From contig CANKHJ010000016.1 in NCBI GenBank assembly GCA_947481635.1, positions 1 to 39,783 of the forward strand: 39,783 nucleotides of DNA, given 5' to 3'. Below, one piece after another: positions 16,808-24,723 of the stretch (positions are counted from its first letter, which is position 1; each line of letters starts with the position of its first letter). The position numbers and the translations under genes are program-made. The notes under the pieces were generated by a model that saw nothing but the letters and a program-made list of their open reading frames with translations, searched no databases and was not told the DNA's origin. Origin of the DNA: Bradyrhizobiaceae bacterium. Its GTDB lineage: Bacteria; Pseudomonadota; Alphaproteobacteria; Rhizobiales; Xanthobacteraceae.

Positions 16808-17727
16808 TCGTGTCATCAGTGAAACTCTCCACGGCCAAGGGCAAGAAGCTGCCCGCGCCGAAGCAGATCGACGTTCAGGGCATCAACACGCGCTATTACG
16901 AAGCCGGCGCAGGTGAACCGATCGTGTTCATCTATGGCGGCAATTTCGGTTCGTCGGATTCCGCTTCGAGCGCGCAGGTGTGGAGCCTGAATTTCCTGCC
17001 GCTCTCAGAACGCTTCAAGGTCATTGCTTTCGACAAGATCGGCCAGGGCTTCACCGACAATCCGGTCCGCAATGAGGATTACACCATGGCGTCGGTGGTA
17101 CGCCACGCGGCGGCATTCATCGAGGCGATGAAACTGCCGCCGGTGCATCTCGTCGGCCATTCGCGCGGCGGCTATGCCTGCACCCGGCTCGCGCTTGAAT
17201 ATCCGCACTTGGTACGGTCGCTCACCATCGTCAGCAGCGGCACGCTGTCGCCGCGCGTCAGCACCAATGAAGTGGCGCTCTCCAATTCGCCGTATCCGGC
17301 CTATAGCCGCGAGAGCGCGCGCTGGATCTACGAAGGCTATTCATTCGATCCGAAGGTGGTGACGGAAGAATGGATCGACAACGTCATGGAGGTTCTCAAC
17401 CTGCCGAAGTATCGCGTCGGCGTGCAGAAGATGGTCGATGAGGGGGCGGGCGGGCGCTATTTCACGCCGGAACTCGCGACCCAGAAGCGTGAGACGCTGG
17501 GCTGGATTCGCGAAGGTCGCCTGCAGCGGCCGACCCAGATCGTCTGGGGCCAGAACGATCCGACCGTCATCCCCGAAGGCTGCTTCGACGTGTTCGACCT
17601 GATCGCCGCCCATAACCGGCGCACCACGCTGAATATCTTCAATGAGGCCGGCCATTTTTCATATCGGGAGCACCCCGAGCGGTTCAACGCGCTGCTTGCG
17701 CATTTCGTCCAGAACGCCGGCGTGTAA
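16804..17727 (+). CDS. Alpha/beta-fold hydrolase (MhpC/BphD-like), intact triad
   Basis: 307-aa alpha/beta hydrolase. All catalytic elements are visible: nucleophile S120 in GHSRGG, acid D252 in WGQNDPT and H284 in EAGHFSYREHP. The layout matches C-C bond hydrolases of meta-cleavage pathways and related esterases or lactonases. Its ATG overlaps the TGA of the preceding reductase. A diverged tandem copy follows 10 bp downstream in which nucleophile and histidine are changed, so this is the catalytically competent member of the pair. Confidence 0.88.
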   Translation: MIVSSVKLSTAKGKKLPAPKQIDVQGINTRYYEAGAGEPIVFIYGGNFGSSDSASSAQVWSLNFLPLSERFKVIAFDKIGQGFTDNPVRNEDYTMASVVRHAAAFIEAMKLPPVHLVGHSRGGYACTRLALEYPHLVRSLTIVSSGTLSPRVSTNEVALSNSPYPAYSRESARWIYEGYSFDPKVVTEEWIDNVMEVLNLPKYRVGVQKMVDEGAGGRYFTPELATQKRETLGWIREGRLQRPTQIVWGQNDPTVIPEGCFDVFDLIAAHNRRTTLNIFNEAGHFSYREHPERFNALLAHFVQNAGV

Positions 17728-17737
17728 GGTGACAGCC

Positions 17738-18631
17738 ATGACATCGACAAAGAGTGAAATCACCGCAGCCGGCCGCAAGGTCTCGCTGCTTCGTGCCGGC
17801 CCCGCGAGCGGCGAGCCGGTGCTGCTGGTCCATGGCGGCCGTGCCGGCGTGTCGCCGATTGCGAGCGGCAGCCACATCTGGGATCGCGCGATTCCATATC
17901 TGGCGGCCGGCCGGCCGGTCATTGCGATCGATCTTCCCGGTACCGGTGGAAGCGACTTGGGCGCGCCGGATGTGTTGACGGTCGAGAAACTCAGCGAGCA
18001 TCTGCTGGCGGTGCTCGCCGCGCTGTCGATCGACAGCGTCCATCTGGTCGGTCACGATCTTGGTGGATTCATCGGGCTGCGGCTGGCAACCACCGCGCCG
18101 AAGAAATTGCGATCGCTGGCGATCGTTGCGAGCCCGATGTCGCCGCCCAATGGCGACAGCCTGAACGACATCCTGTTCGATCCGGTGCCGCTGCCGCTGT
18201 GGAGCCGGGATTCGCAGTGCTGGGTGTTCGAGCGTGTGTCTTATTCCCACGAGCACATCGACGACGCGCTGCTGGGCGCCAGTGTCGCGGCCGCCGGCGG
18301 GAAGCCGCATGCCGATGCTGTCGCCGCGATGAAGGACGAGAAAGCGCGCGCGCGGAATTTCGGGATCAACGCGACCAAGGGAAAAATCTGGGCGGCTTTG
18401 CGTGGCGACGGCCTGTCGGTGCCGACGCAATTGGTCTGGAGCAGCCACGATCCTCAAGCGGCTCGCGAAGGCGGCTACGTGTTGTTCAAGGTGATCGCGG
18501 AAAAGCAGCACGCCACCCAGTTCCACCTGATCAACCGCGCCGGCAGCTTCCCTTTCCGAGAACAGCCGGTCGAATTCGCCCGGGTGGTGGCGTCGTTCCA
18601 GGACGGCATCGACCTCGAAAAGGCGGCCTAG
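17738..18631 (+). CDS. Alpha/beta-fold hydrolase homolog lacking the catalytic histidine
   Basis: 297-aa relative of the preceding hydrolase. The nucleophile position is Asp (D107 in GHDLGG), as in epoxide hydrolases and haloalkane dehalogenases. The residue aligned with the catalytic His is Ser (S270 in NRAGSFPFREQP, against NEAGHFSYREHP in the neighbour). Asp is present in the acid position (SSHDPQ, about 238). The rest of the fold is intact and the frame is open, so this is not an obvious pseudogene. It could be a partner subunit, a binding protein, or an enzyme with altered chemistry. Confidence 0.82.
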   Translation: MTSTKSEITAAGRKVSLLRAGPASGEPVLLVHGGRAGVSPIASGSHIWDRAIPYLAAGRPVIAIDLPGTGGSDLGAPDVLTVEKLSEHLLAVLAALSIDSVHLVGHDLGGFIGLRLATTAPKKLRSLAIVASPMSPPNGDSLNDILFDPVPLPLWSRDSQCWVFERVSYSHEHIDDALLGASVAAAGGKPHADAVAAMKDEKARARNFGINATKGKIWAALRGDGLSVPTQLVWSSHDPQAAREGGYVLFKVIAEKQHATQFHLINRAGSFPFREQPVEFARVVASFQDGIDLEKAA

Positions 18632-18634
18632 CGG

Positions 18635-19444
18635 ATGCCGGATGGTGCGACGCCGGAGTTTGCCGGTCAGGTCGCCGTCGTCACCGGCGGCGCTGACGGC
18701 ATCGGCAAGGCCATTTCGCTGGGTCTTGCCGCCGGCGGCGCCGATGTCGTCATTATCGATATCAAACCCGCGGCGCTGGACGAGTTGAAGGCGGTTGCCG
18801 CCGGTGCCGGACAGCGTTTCGCCGCCTGGCATTGCGACGTGACCAAGGCGGAGCAGGTCACACAGACCTGCCGTGAGATCGAGGCCGCGCTCGGCGCGCC
18901 ATCGATCCTGGTCAACAATGTCGGCGGCAGCGGCGACACCCAGGTGCTCGACGTCGAGGATCTGACCGACGACCAATGGGAAGGAATTCTCTCGCTCAAT
19001 CTCGGCAGCGCGTTCCGCTTCTGCCGCGCGCTGGTGCCCGGAATGAAGCGGGCGAAGTATGGCCGTATCGTCAACATCTCGTCCGGCCTGAAGGAAGGTA
19101 TTTTCGGACCGCAGGCGGCGAGCAGCGTGCGGCTGCGGCTGCCTTACATCACCGCCAAGGGCGCGATCGTCAGCTTCACCAAGCAATTGGCCAAGGATCT
19201 CGGTCCTCACGGCATCACCGCCAATGTCGTCGCGCCCGGTTTCACGCTGCCGGGCGAAAACGCGCGGATCACACAACGCTATCGGGCGATGACCGAGGAA
19301 CAGAAATTCGCCATCACCGGATCGATCCCGATGGGACGCCCCGCGACCGGCGAGGACATCGCCGGCGCGGTTTGCTTCCTGGTGTCGCCGCGCAATCAAT
19401 ACATCTCCGGCGAGACGCTCAATGTCTCCGGCGGAAATCACTGA
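18635..19444 (+). CDS. SDR-family NAD(P)-dependent oxidoreductase
   Basis: 269-aa classical SDR: TGGADGIG cofactor loop, NNVGG, NISSG, YITAK catalytic pair and VSGGN at the end. There is an insertion of about ten residues between the catalytic Ser and Tyr (GIFGPQAASSVRLRLP). ATG 18635 lies 3 bp after the hydrolase stop, with AGGCGG and GCGG before it, so the two are tightly coupled. It presumably oxidises an alcohol or reduces a ketone of the pathway served by the importer. Confidence 0.88.
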   Translation: MPDGATPEFAGQVAVVTGGADGIGKAISLGLAAGGADVVIIDIKPAALDELKAVAAGAGQRFAAWHCDVTKAEQVTQTCREIEAALGAPSILVNNVGGSGDTQVLDVEDLTDDQWEGILSLNLGSAFRFCRALVPGMKRAKYGRIVNISSGLKEGIFGPQAASSVRLRLPYITAKGAIVSFTKQLAKDLGPHGITANVVAPGFTLPGENARITQRYRAMTEEQKFAITGSIPMGRPATGEDIAGAVCFLVSPRNQYISGETLNVSGGNH

Positions 19445-19572
19445 TTGGTAGCGGGCAACCTGGCTCGCGCCATTGTTCCGAACCGCGCAACAGATTGATG
19501 CATGTTTCGCGGCTTCCTCCCTCGGCCGGTAGCCTCCAAGACTACGTGTGATCGTTGACAGGGAAGACTGAC

Positions 19573-20766
19573 ATGAAGGCGTTAGCCGCAATCCGCACCG
19601 ACGTCGTTGGCAGCCTGCTGCGGCCCAGCCGGTGGCGGCGCGCGCGCGAAGAATTTGAAGCGGGCACGCTGGGGGCGGATGATTTTGCCGGGGTCGAAAA
19701 GGAGTGTGTCGCGGCGCTGGTGCGTATGCAGGAGGATGCCGGCCTGGAGGTCGTCACCGACGGCGAAATCAGCCGGTTGAATTTCCAGGACGGCTTCGGC
19801 GCCTCGGTGAAAGGCTTCGACGCGCCCGCTGCGACGGTCCGGGAGGTGAAATCCCGCACCGAAGGCGCGACACCGATGCAGCGCTGGGAAATTCCCAATC
19901 TGTACGGCAATGGACCGGCGATCCAGACCCGGCGGCCGGTGGTCGAGCGCTTGTCGCTCGGGCGCAATCTCCCGCTGGAAGAATTCATCCGCGTCCAGCC
20001 GATGACGCGGGTTCCGGTCAAGGTCACGCTGGTGGGGCCGGACCGCATCTTCCAGCGCTTCGCGCATGAGGGCTCCAAAGCGGTCTATCGCGACGCGGAT
20101 GCATTCTTTGCCGACGTGGTCGCGGTGCAGCGCCAGATGATCCAGAAATTGGCCGACGCCGGCTGCCGCTATGTCCATATCGACGAGCCGGGCTACACCG
20201 CCTATGTCGACGAGCCGTCACTGAAGATCATGCGCGACCGCGGCGAAGACCCGGCCGTGAACATGACGAAGTCGATCGCCGCCAATGCCGCGATCACGCG
20301 TGGCTTCGACAAGGTGACGTTCGGATTGCATCTCTGCCGCGGCAATCACCGCAGCATGTGGCACCGTGAGGGCTCCTACGACGCCATCGCCGAGCGGCTG
20401 TTCAACGAATTGCCGTCCGACCGTTTTCTGCTGGAATATGACAGCCCGCGATCCGGCAATTTCGAGCCGCTCCGTTTCGTGCCGAAAGGCAAGGTGGTGG
20501 TGCTCGGCCTGATCAGTTCCAAGATCGCCGAGATCGAGACAATGGACCAGCTCAAACGCCGGATCGACGAGGCCGCGAAACACGTCCCGCTGGAACAGCT
20601 TGCGATCAGCCCGCAATGCGGCTTCGCCTCGGACATCGTGGGCAACCTGCTGACCGAGGATGAGCAGAAGCGCAAGCTTGAACTGGTCGTGGAGACCGCC
20701 CGTCAGGTGTGGGGAAACAGCGGTTCGCGGCGGGCTGCCGCGGGCAATCTCCAGGCGACCGCGTGA
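19573..20766 (+). CDS. MetE C-terminal-like protein (COG0620 family)
   Basis: 397-aa TIM-barrel protein related to the catalytic half of cobalamin-independent methionine synthase (YxjG-like). Probable zinc ligands are visible in family order: GLHLCRGNH, EYDSPRSGNF and SPQCGF near the C-terminus; HIDEPGYT matches the family's DEP motif. It lacks the MetE N-terminal domain. ATG 19573 is preferred over TTG 19555 (GGGA upstream and a family-like beginning IRTDVVGSLLRP). Inside a catabolic operon it may transfer a methyl group from a methylated substrate or cleave a C-S or C-N bond, rather than make methionine. Confidence 0.85.
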   Translation: MKALAAIRTDVVGSLLRPSRWRRAREEFEAGTLGADDFAGVEKECVAALVRMQEDAGLEVVTDGEISRLNFQDGFGASVKGFDAPAATVREVKSRTEGATPMQRWEIPNLYGNGPAIQTRRPVVERLSLGRNLPLEEFIRVQPMTRVPVKVTLVGPDRIFQRFAHEGSKAVYRDADAFFADVVAVQRQMIQKLADAGCRYVHIDEPGYTAYVDEPSLKIMRDRGEDPAVNMTKSIAANAAITRGFDKVTFGLHLCRGNHRSMWHREGSYDAIAERLFNELPSDRFLLEYDSPRSGNFEPLRFVPKGKVVVLGLISSKIAEIETMDQLKRRIDEAAKHVPLEQLAISPQCGFASDIVGNLLTEDEQKRKLELVVETARQVWGNSGSRRAAAGNLQATA

Positions 20767-20851
20767 TGCCGGCTCTTTGTCAGTGATTTGAGGGCAGGCT
20801 AAGATAGGACGCGTCCGTATTTCCGCGTGACGAGTCCATCAGGAGCCTGAG

Positions 20852-21619
20852 ATGCCCCGTCGCGTTCAATACGACCTGTCCGGCCAGAAGGCGCTGGTGA
20901 CCGGAGCCGCATCCGGCATCGGGCTCGGAACCGCGACGATGCTCGCCCGTTGCGGCGCGACGGTCGCGATCAATCATCTTCCCGACGATCCGCGCGGCCC
21001 CGAAGTCATCGCCGCTCTGCAAGCCGAAGGGCTGAAGGTGATCGGCGCGCCGGGCCGCGTCGGCGTGCCGGGCGCAACCGAGAAAATGGTGGAGCGGGCG
21101 GTCGCCGATCTCGGCGGGCTCGATCTCCTGGTCAACAATGCCGGCACGCCGGCGACGCGAACCACGGTGCCCCCCGCGCGGCTCGACCTCGTGACCGACG
21201 AGATGTGGGACGCGATCCTCTCGACCAACCTGGTCGGCGTATTCCGCTGCACCAAGGCCGCGGCGCCGGCGTTGAAGGCGGCGAGGGGTGCGGTGGTCAA
21301 CACCGCCTCGATCGCGGCGCTGGGCGGGGCTGGCAGCAGCATGGCCTATTCGGCGTCCAAGGCCGGGGTGGCGAGCCTGACGCGGAATCTGGCGCGGGCG
21401 CTGGCGCCGGAGGTGCGCGTGAACTGCATCGCGCCCGGCGCGGTCGACAGCCCATGGCTCGACTGGACCGACCAGCAGAAAGCGCACTCGCTCGACAAGT
21501 CGCTGCTGAAACGAATCGGCGCGCCGTCGGATTATGCCGACGTGATCCTGTTCCTGGCCTATGGCACCGAGATGATCACCGGCGAGATGGTCGTGGTCGA
21601 TGCCGGCCTGAGCATGTAG
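20852..21619 (+). CDS. SDR-family NAD(P)-dependent oxidoreductase
   Basis: 255-aa classical SDR with TGAASGIG, NNAGT, NTASI, YSASK and VDAGL. The region between strand 2 and the NNAG (HLPDDPRGPEVIAAL) is that of FabG-like enzymes with a phosphate-accepting loop, so NADP is possible. AGGAGCC lies just before ATG 20852. It follows the MetE-like gene by 85 bp containing the palindrome GGACGCGTCC, and precedes the NtaA/DmoA-type monooxygenase by 166 bp, so the operon boundary is uncertain. Confidence 0.88.
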   Translation: MPRRVQYDLSGQKALVTGAASGIGLGTATMLARCGATVAINHLPDDPRGPEVIAALQAEGLKVIGAPGRVGVPGATEKMVERAVADLGGLDLLVNNAGTPATRTTVPPARLDLVTDEMWDAILSTNLVGVFRCTKAAAPALKAARGAVVNTASIAALGGAGSSMAYSASKAGVASLTRNLARALAPEVRVNCIAPGAVDSPWLDWTDQQKAHSLDKSLLKRIGAPSDYADVILFLAYGTEMITGEMVVVDAGLSM

Positions 21620-21726
21620 CGCCGGCCAGAGCCTGGTTCGTTCTCATTTCAGGGCGCGCCGAAGCATAATCTTTTTCGTCCGATCACGATGCCGCTAGCC
21701 GATGTGAGAGGGCTCGCGCCGCGCTG

Positions 21727-21774
21727 GATTGTTGTATGATCACGGGCCGAACCACTCGCCCTTCAACAACAATC
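21727..21774 (+). promoter_or_regulatory. Inverted repeat before the flavin monooxygenase gene
   Basis: GATTGTTGT (21727-21735) and its exact reverse complement ACAACAATC (21766-21774), 30 nt apart, ending 11 bp before ATG 21786. In RNA this would form a long-loop hairpin near the ribosome site. In DNA it could be a two-site operator. No AGGAGG-like site is visible between the repeat and the start. Confidence 0.4.
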
Positions 21775-21785
21775 TTCAATCAGCC

Positions 21786-23114
21786 ATGACCAATCCACGT
21801 CAGCTTCGTCTCGGCGCATTCATGCGGCCGGTGAGTCTCCACGCTGGGGCGTGGCGCTATCCCGGCGCCTATCCGGATGCGAATTTCAACTTCGGCCATT
21901 ACAAGCGTTTCATTCAGACGCTGGAGCGCGCGAAGTTCGACGCCTTCTTCATGGCCGACCACATGGCCGTGCTGAACATGTCGGTCGAGGCGCTCAAGCG
22001 CAGCCATACGGTCACGTCGTTCGAGCCGTTCACACTGCTGTCGGCGCTCGCGAGCGTCACCGAACATATAGGCCTGGTCGCGACCGGCTCGACCACCTTC
22101 GATGCGCCGTATCATATCGCGCGCCGCTTCGCCTCGCTCGATCACATCAGCGGCGGGCGCGCCGGCTGGAATATCGTCACCACCTCCAATCCCGATGCGG
22201 CGCTGAATTTCGGGATGGACGAGCACATGGAGCACAGCGAGCGCTACAAGCGCGCCCGCGAGTTCTACGAGGTCGTCACCGGGCTGTGGGACAGCTTCGC
22301 CGACGATGCCTTCACGCGCGACGTGGAGAGCGGCATCTATGTCGATCCGGACAAGATGCATGTGCTCAACCATAAGGGACAATATCTCTCGGTGCGCGGC
22401 CCGCTGAACATCGCGCGACCGATCCAGGGCTGGCCGCTGATCGTACAGGCGGGCGCGTCGGATTCCGGCCGTCAGCTGGCCGCCGAGACCGCGGAAGCCG
22501 TGTTCACCGGCCAGCGCACCCTTGCCGACGGCAAGAGCTTCTATGCCGACGTGAAGGCACGCGCCGCAAAGGTCGGGCGCAATCCCGAGCATATCAAGAT
22601 CCTGCCGGGCTGCATGGTGTTCGTCGGAGACTCGCTCGAACAGGCGCGCGAGCAGCGCGCGCTGCTCGACAGCAAGGTGCATTATGCGAACGGCATCGGC
22701 GCGCTGTCGATCGCGCTCGGCACCGATGCGTCCGGCTTCGATCCGGACGGGTTGCTGCCAGCGGATATTCCGGAAACCAACGCGAGCAAGAGCGGACGCG
22801 AGAGCACGATCGCGCTGGCCAAGCGCGAGAACCTGACGGTGCGGCAACTGGCGCAACGGCTCAGCGGTTTCGCGGGGCTCGCGATGCTCGGCACTCCGAA
22901 GATGATCGCCGACGAGATGGAGGAGTGGCTGGTCTCGGAAGGCAGCGACGGCTTCACCGTCCAATTCCCGCATCTGCCCGGCGGGCTCGACGCCTTCTGC
23001 GAGCGCGTCATTCCGGAATTGCAGCGGCGCGGATTATTCCGCACCGAATATGAAGGCAAGACGCTGCGCGAAAATCTCGGCCTGCCGCGGCCGAAGAACC
23101 GGTTCTTCAGCTAG
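21786..23114 (+). CDS. NtaA/SnaA/DmoA-family FMN-dependent monooxygenase
   Basis: 442-aa luciferase-like monooxygenase of the family that includes nitrilotriacetate monooxygenase and dimethylsulfide monooxygenase. Seen: FMRPVSLHAGAWRYPGA, FMADHMAV, SLDHISGGRAGWNIVTTSNPDAALNFG, WPLIVQAGASDSGRQLAAETAEAVFT and a C-terminal LFRTEYEGKTLRENLGL, all standard. It uses FMNH2 from a separate reductase that is not in the window. The family oxidises N- or S-containing small molecules, consistent with the N-focused enzymes nearby. ATG 21786 is the family start; an in-frame codon at 21729 would add an unlikely leader. Confidence 0.92.
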   Translation: MTNPRQLRLGAFMRPVSLHAGAWRYPGAYPDANFNFGHYKRFIQTLERAKFDAFFMADHMAVLNMSVEALKRSHTVTSFEPFTLLSALASVTEHIGLVATGSTTFDAPYHIARRFASLDHISGGRAGWNIVTTSNPDAALNFGMDEHMEHSERYKRAREFYEVVTGLWDSFADDAFTRDVESGIYVDPDKMHVLNHKGQYLSVRGPLNIARPIQGWPLIVQAGASDSGRQLAAETAEAVFTGQRTLADGKSFYADVKARAAKVGRNPEHIKILPGCMVFVGDSLEQAREQRALLDSKVHYANGIGALSIALGTDASGFDPDGLLPADIPETNASKSGRESTIALAKRENLTVRQLAQRLSGFAGLAMLGTPKMIADEMEEWLVSEGSDGFTVQFPHLPGGLDAFCERVIPELQRRGLFRTEYEGKTLRENLGLPRPKNRFFS

Positions 23115-23122
23115 GCGCTTCG

Positions 23123-23542
23123 TCAGGCGGCGCTGTGGACCGGCAGCGCGCCCGGCCGCTTGAGCTTGAGCGCGGTCAGCGTCTGTTTCAAGACCTCGAA
23201 ATCGATCGGCTTGGACATCGGCTCGCCCATGTTCAGATGCGCAAGACGGCCGACATTCTGCGCCATCATCAGGATGTCGCCATGCGATCCGCTGATCAGG
23301 ATGATGTGCGCCCGGCTGCGCAATTCCTTCAACACGCGTAAGATATCGATGCCGGTGTCTTTGCCGAGCATGATGTCGAGCGTCAGGCAATCATAGGCGC
23401 GTTCCCGCAGCAGGACGAGTGCCTCCTCGAAAGAGGCGGCGCCGTCGGTTTCATAGCCGGCAGCGTCGGCGACCTTGACGGTGATCATGCGCTGAATGTT
23501 GTCGTCATCGACAATCAGCAGCCGGGGAAGCATCGATGCCAT
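23123..23542 (-). CDS. Stand-alone response regulator receiver protein
   Basis: 139-aa single CheY-like receiver domain. The acidic pocket D12/D13 (VDDDN), phosphoacceptor D56 (LTLDIML), switch S84 (ISGS) and K111 (SKPID) are all present, so it can be phosphorylated. There is no output domain; the tail is about 20 residues. It is convergent with the monooxygenase gene and only 8 bp from its stop. No histidine kinase is nearby. It probably belongs to a separate signalling pathway and is not part of the catabolic operons. Confidence 0.9.
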   Translation of the reverse strand: MASMLPRLLIVDDDNIQRMITVKVADAAGYETDGAASFEEALVLLRERAYDCLTLDIMLGKDTGIDILRVLKELRSRAHIILISGSHGDILMMAQNVGRLAHLNMGEPMSKPIDFEVLKQTLTALKLKRPGALPVHSAA

Positions 23543-23648
23543 GGAAGCGGAGATCCTTGATCGGAACGGACCTCAATCTAAACGCCCGTTCCACAAGATT
23601 CGGTGAACGCGATCCCGGTCGTGGTTAACAATTCGATAGTCTAGCGCC

Positions 23649-23751
23649 GTCATTCCAGGGCGATGCAAAGCATCGAACCCGGAATCCAGATACGCGCGTC
23701 GATATTTGGCCTAGATTCCGGGTTCGCACCTGCGGTGCGCTCCGGAACGAC
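23649..23751. repeat. Bradyrhizobiaceae-type cloverleaf intergenic repeat, degenerate copy
   Basis: About 103 bp between two minus-strand genes. Inner arms ACCCGGAATCCAGA and the opposed ATTCCGGGTTC, a GCACCTGCGGTGC hairpin, and outer arms GTCATTCC / GGAACGAC with mismatches. It is the same element as 29828-29931 but less perfect. Such multi-stem repeats occur in many copies in Bradyrhizobium and Rhodopseudomonas genomes; that statement is recalled, not tested here. Confidence 0.75.
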
Positions 23752-23757
23752 GGCAGG

Positions 23758-24711
23758 TTATGACGCGTGGCCGCGGCCTGAATTGTCCTGCGCCACGACT
23801 TGACGGCGTGTCTTGCCGTCGATGCCGCCGGCGATCGCCCATTCGGCGAAGTTCTCCGGCTTGCGCTCGTGCTTCCCCGGCTTCCAGTCTGCGGTGCAGT
23901 GATCCTCGTCGGCGTAATATTCGAGCGGCGCGCAGAGCGGGTTCTCGAAATACCAGAAATAGGCCGAGGAGATCGGATGCCGGCCGGGGCCGATCTCAGT
24001 CTTCCAGCCTTGCTTGCTCATCGCGATGCCGCCGCCGATCACCTCGTGGATGTCGGCGAGCGTGAAGGCGACGTGATTGATGCCGGGCTTGCCGGGACGA
24101 TTGAGCATGAAGAGATTGTGGTGCTCGCCCTCGACCTGGCAGCGTAGGAAATAGCCGTGGCCGGGATATTCGTCGCTCAGCGAGAAGCCAAGCCCGTCGA
24201 TGTAGAAGGCGCGCAGCGCCTCGATGTCGTTCGCGAACACGACGATATGGCCGATGCCGATCGGGTGCGCGCGCTCGTGGATCGGTGAGCGCAGGTCGAT
24301 ACGGCGCGGCGCGCCGGGGGCGTTGACCTGGGTCGCTTCGGCCTTGAAGGCTTTGCGCTTGCTGACGCGGAAACCGATTGTGAGGCCATTCGGATCGACG
24401 ACACGTGGGATGCTGTCGGCGCCGGTCTCGACCTTCGCCTTGGTCCTGAGCGCGGCAAGCGTCTTGTCGAGTTCGGTCTGGCTCTCGGCGCCCCAGATCA
24501 ATTCGCGCAGCGTATTGCCCGGCTCGAGGCCGGCGGGGAGCGACGGCTCGTCGGCCTTGCGCACGATCACATCGCTGCCGTCCCGGGTCTGGTAATGCAG
24601 GCGATCGGCGTTGGCCGAAACCGGGGTCACGCCCCAGTCATCGAGGAAGCGCTTCGCTTCCGCGATATCGGCGACGCCAAAGGTGACCTGATCGATTCCG
24701 TTCAACGCCAT
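23758..24711 (-). CDS. VOC-family extradiol-type dioxygenase
   Basis: 317-aa protein with two vicinal-oxygen-chelate domains (about 1-120 and 150-270), the layout of type I extradiol (catechol 2,3-) dioxygenases. The Fe(II) ligands are visible in the C-terminal domain: H155 (GIGHIVVF), H213 (GINHVAF) and E264 (APLEYYAD). It should therefore be able to cleave a catechol-like ring next to the diol, giving a meta-cleavage product. It is 12 bp downstream of the Rieske oxygenase gene, in one operon. Ring hydroxylation followed by meta cleavage is the natural reading, with the alpha/beta hydrolase at 31758 as a candidate next step. Confidence 0.87.
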   Translation of the reverse strand: MALNGIDQVTFGVADIAEAKRFLDDWGVTPVSANADRLHYQTRDGSDVIVRKADEPSLPAGLEPGNTLRELIWGAESQTELDKTLAALRTKAKVETGADSIPRVVDPNGLTIGFRVSKRKAFKAEATQVNAPGAPRRIDLRSPIHERAHPIGIGHIVVFANDIEALRAFYIDGLGFSLSDEYPGHGYFLRCQVEGEHHNLFMLNRPGKPGINHVAFTLADIHEVIGGGIAMSKQGWKTEIGPGRHPISSAYFWYFENPLCAPLEYYADEDHCTADWKPGKHERKPENFAEWAIAGGIDGKTRRQVVAQDNSGRGHAS

Positions 24712-24723
24712 GTTGTTTCCTTC

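Noticed and set aside
17738-18631. Hydrolase considered as a pseudogene
   Set aside because: The frame is open over full family length with normal base use and tight coupling; only catalytic positions changed, which fits altered function better than decay.
17684-19591. A 635-codon open frame on the minus strand
   Set aside because: It is antisense to an intact hydrolase and an SDR with recognisable active sites; its own translation shows no family features.
20805-20820. Palindrome GGACGCGTCC before the SDR gene
   Set aside because: A ten-base palindrome can arise by chance in such G/C-rich sequence, and no second copy was found.
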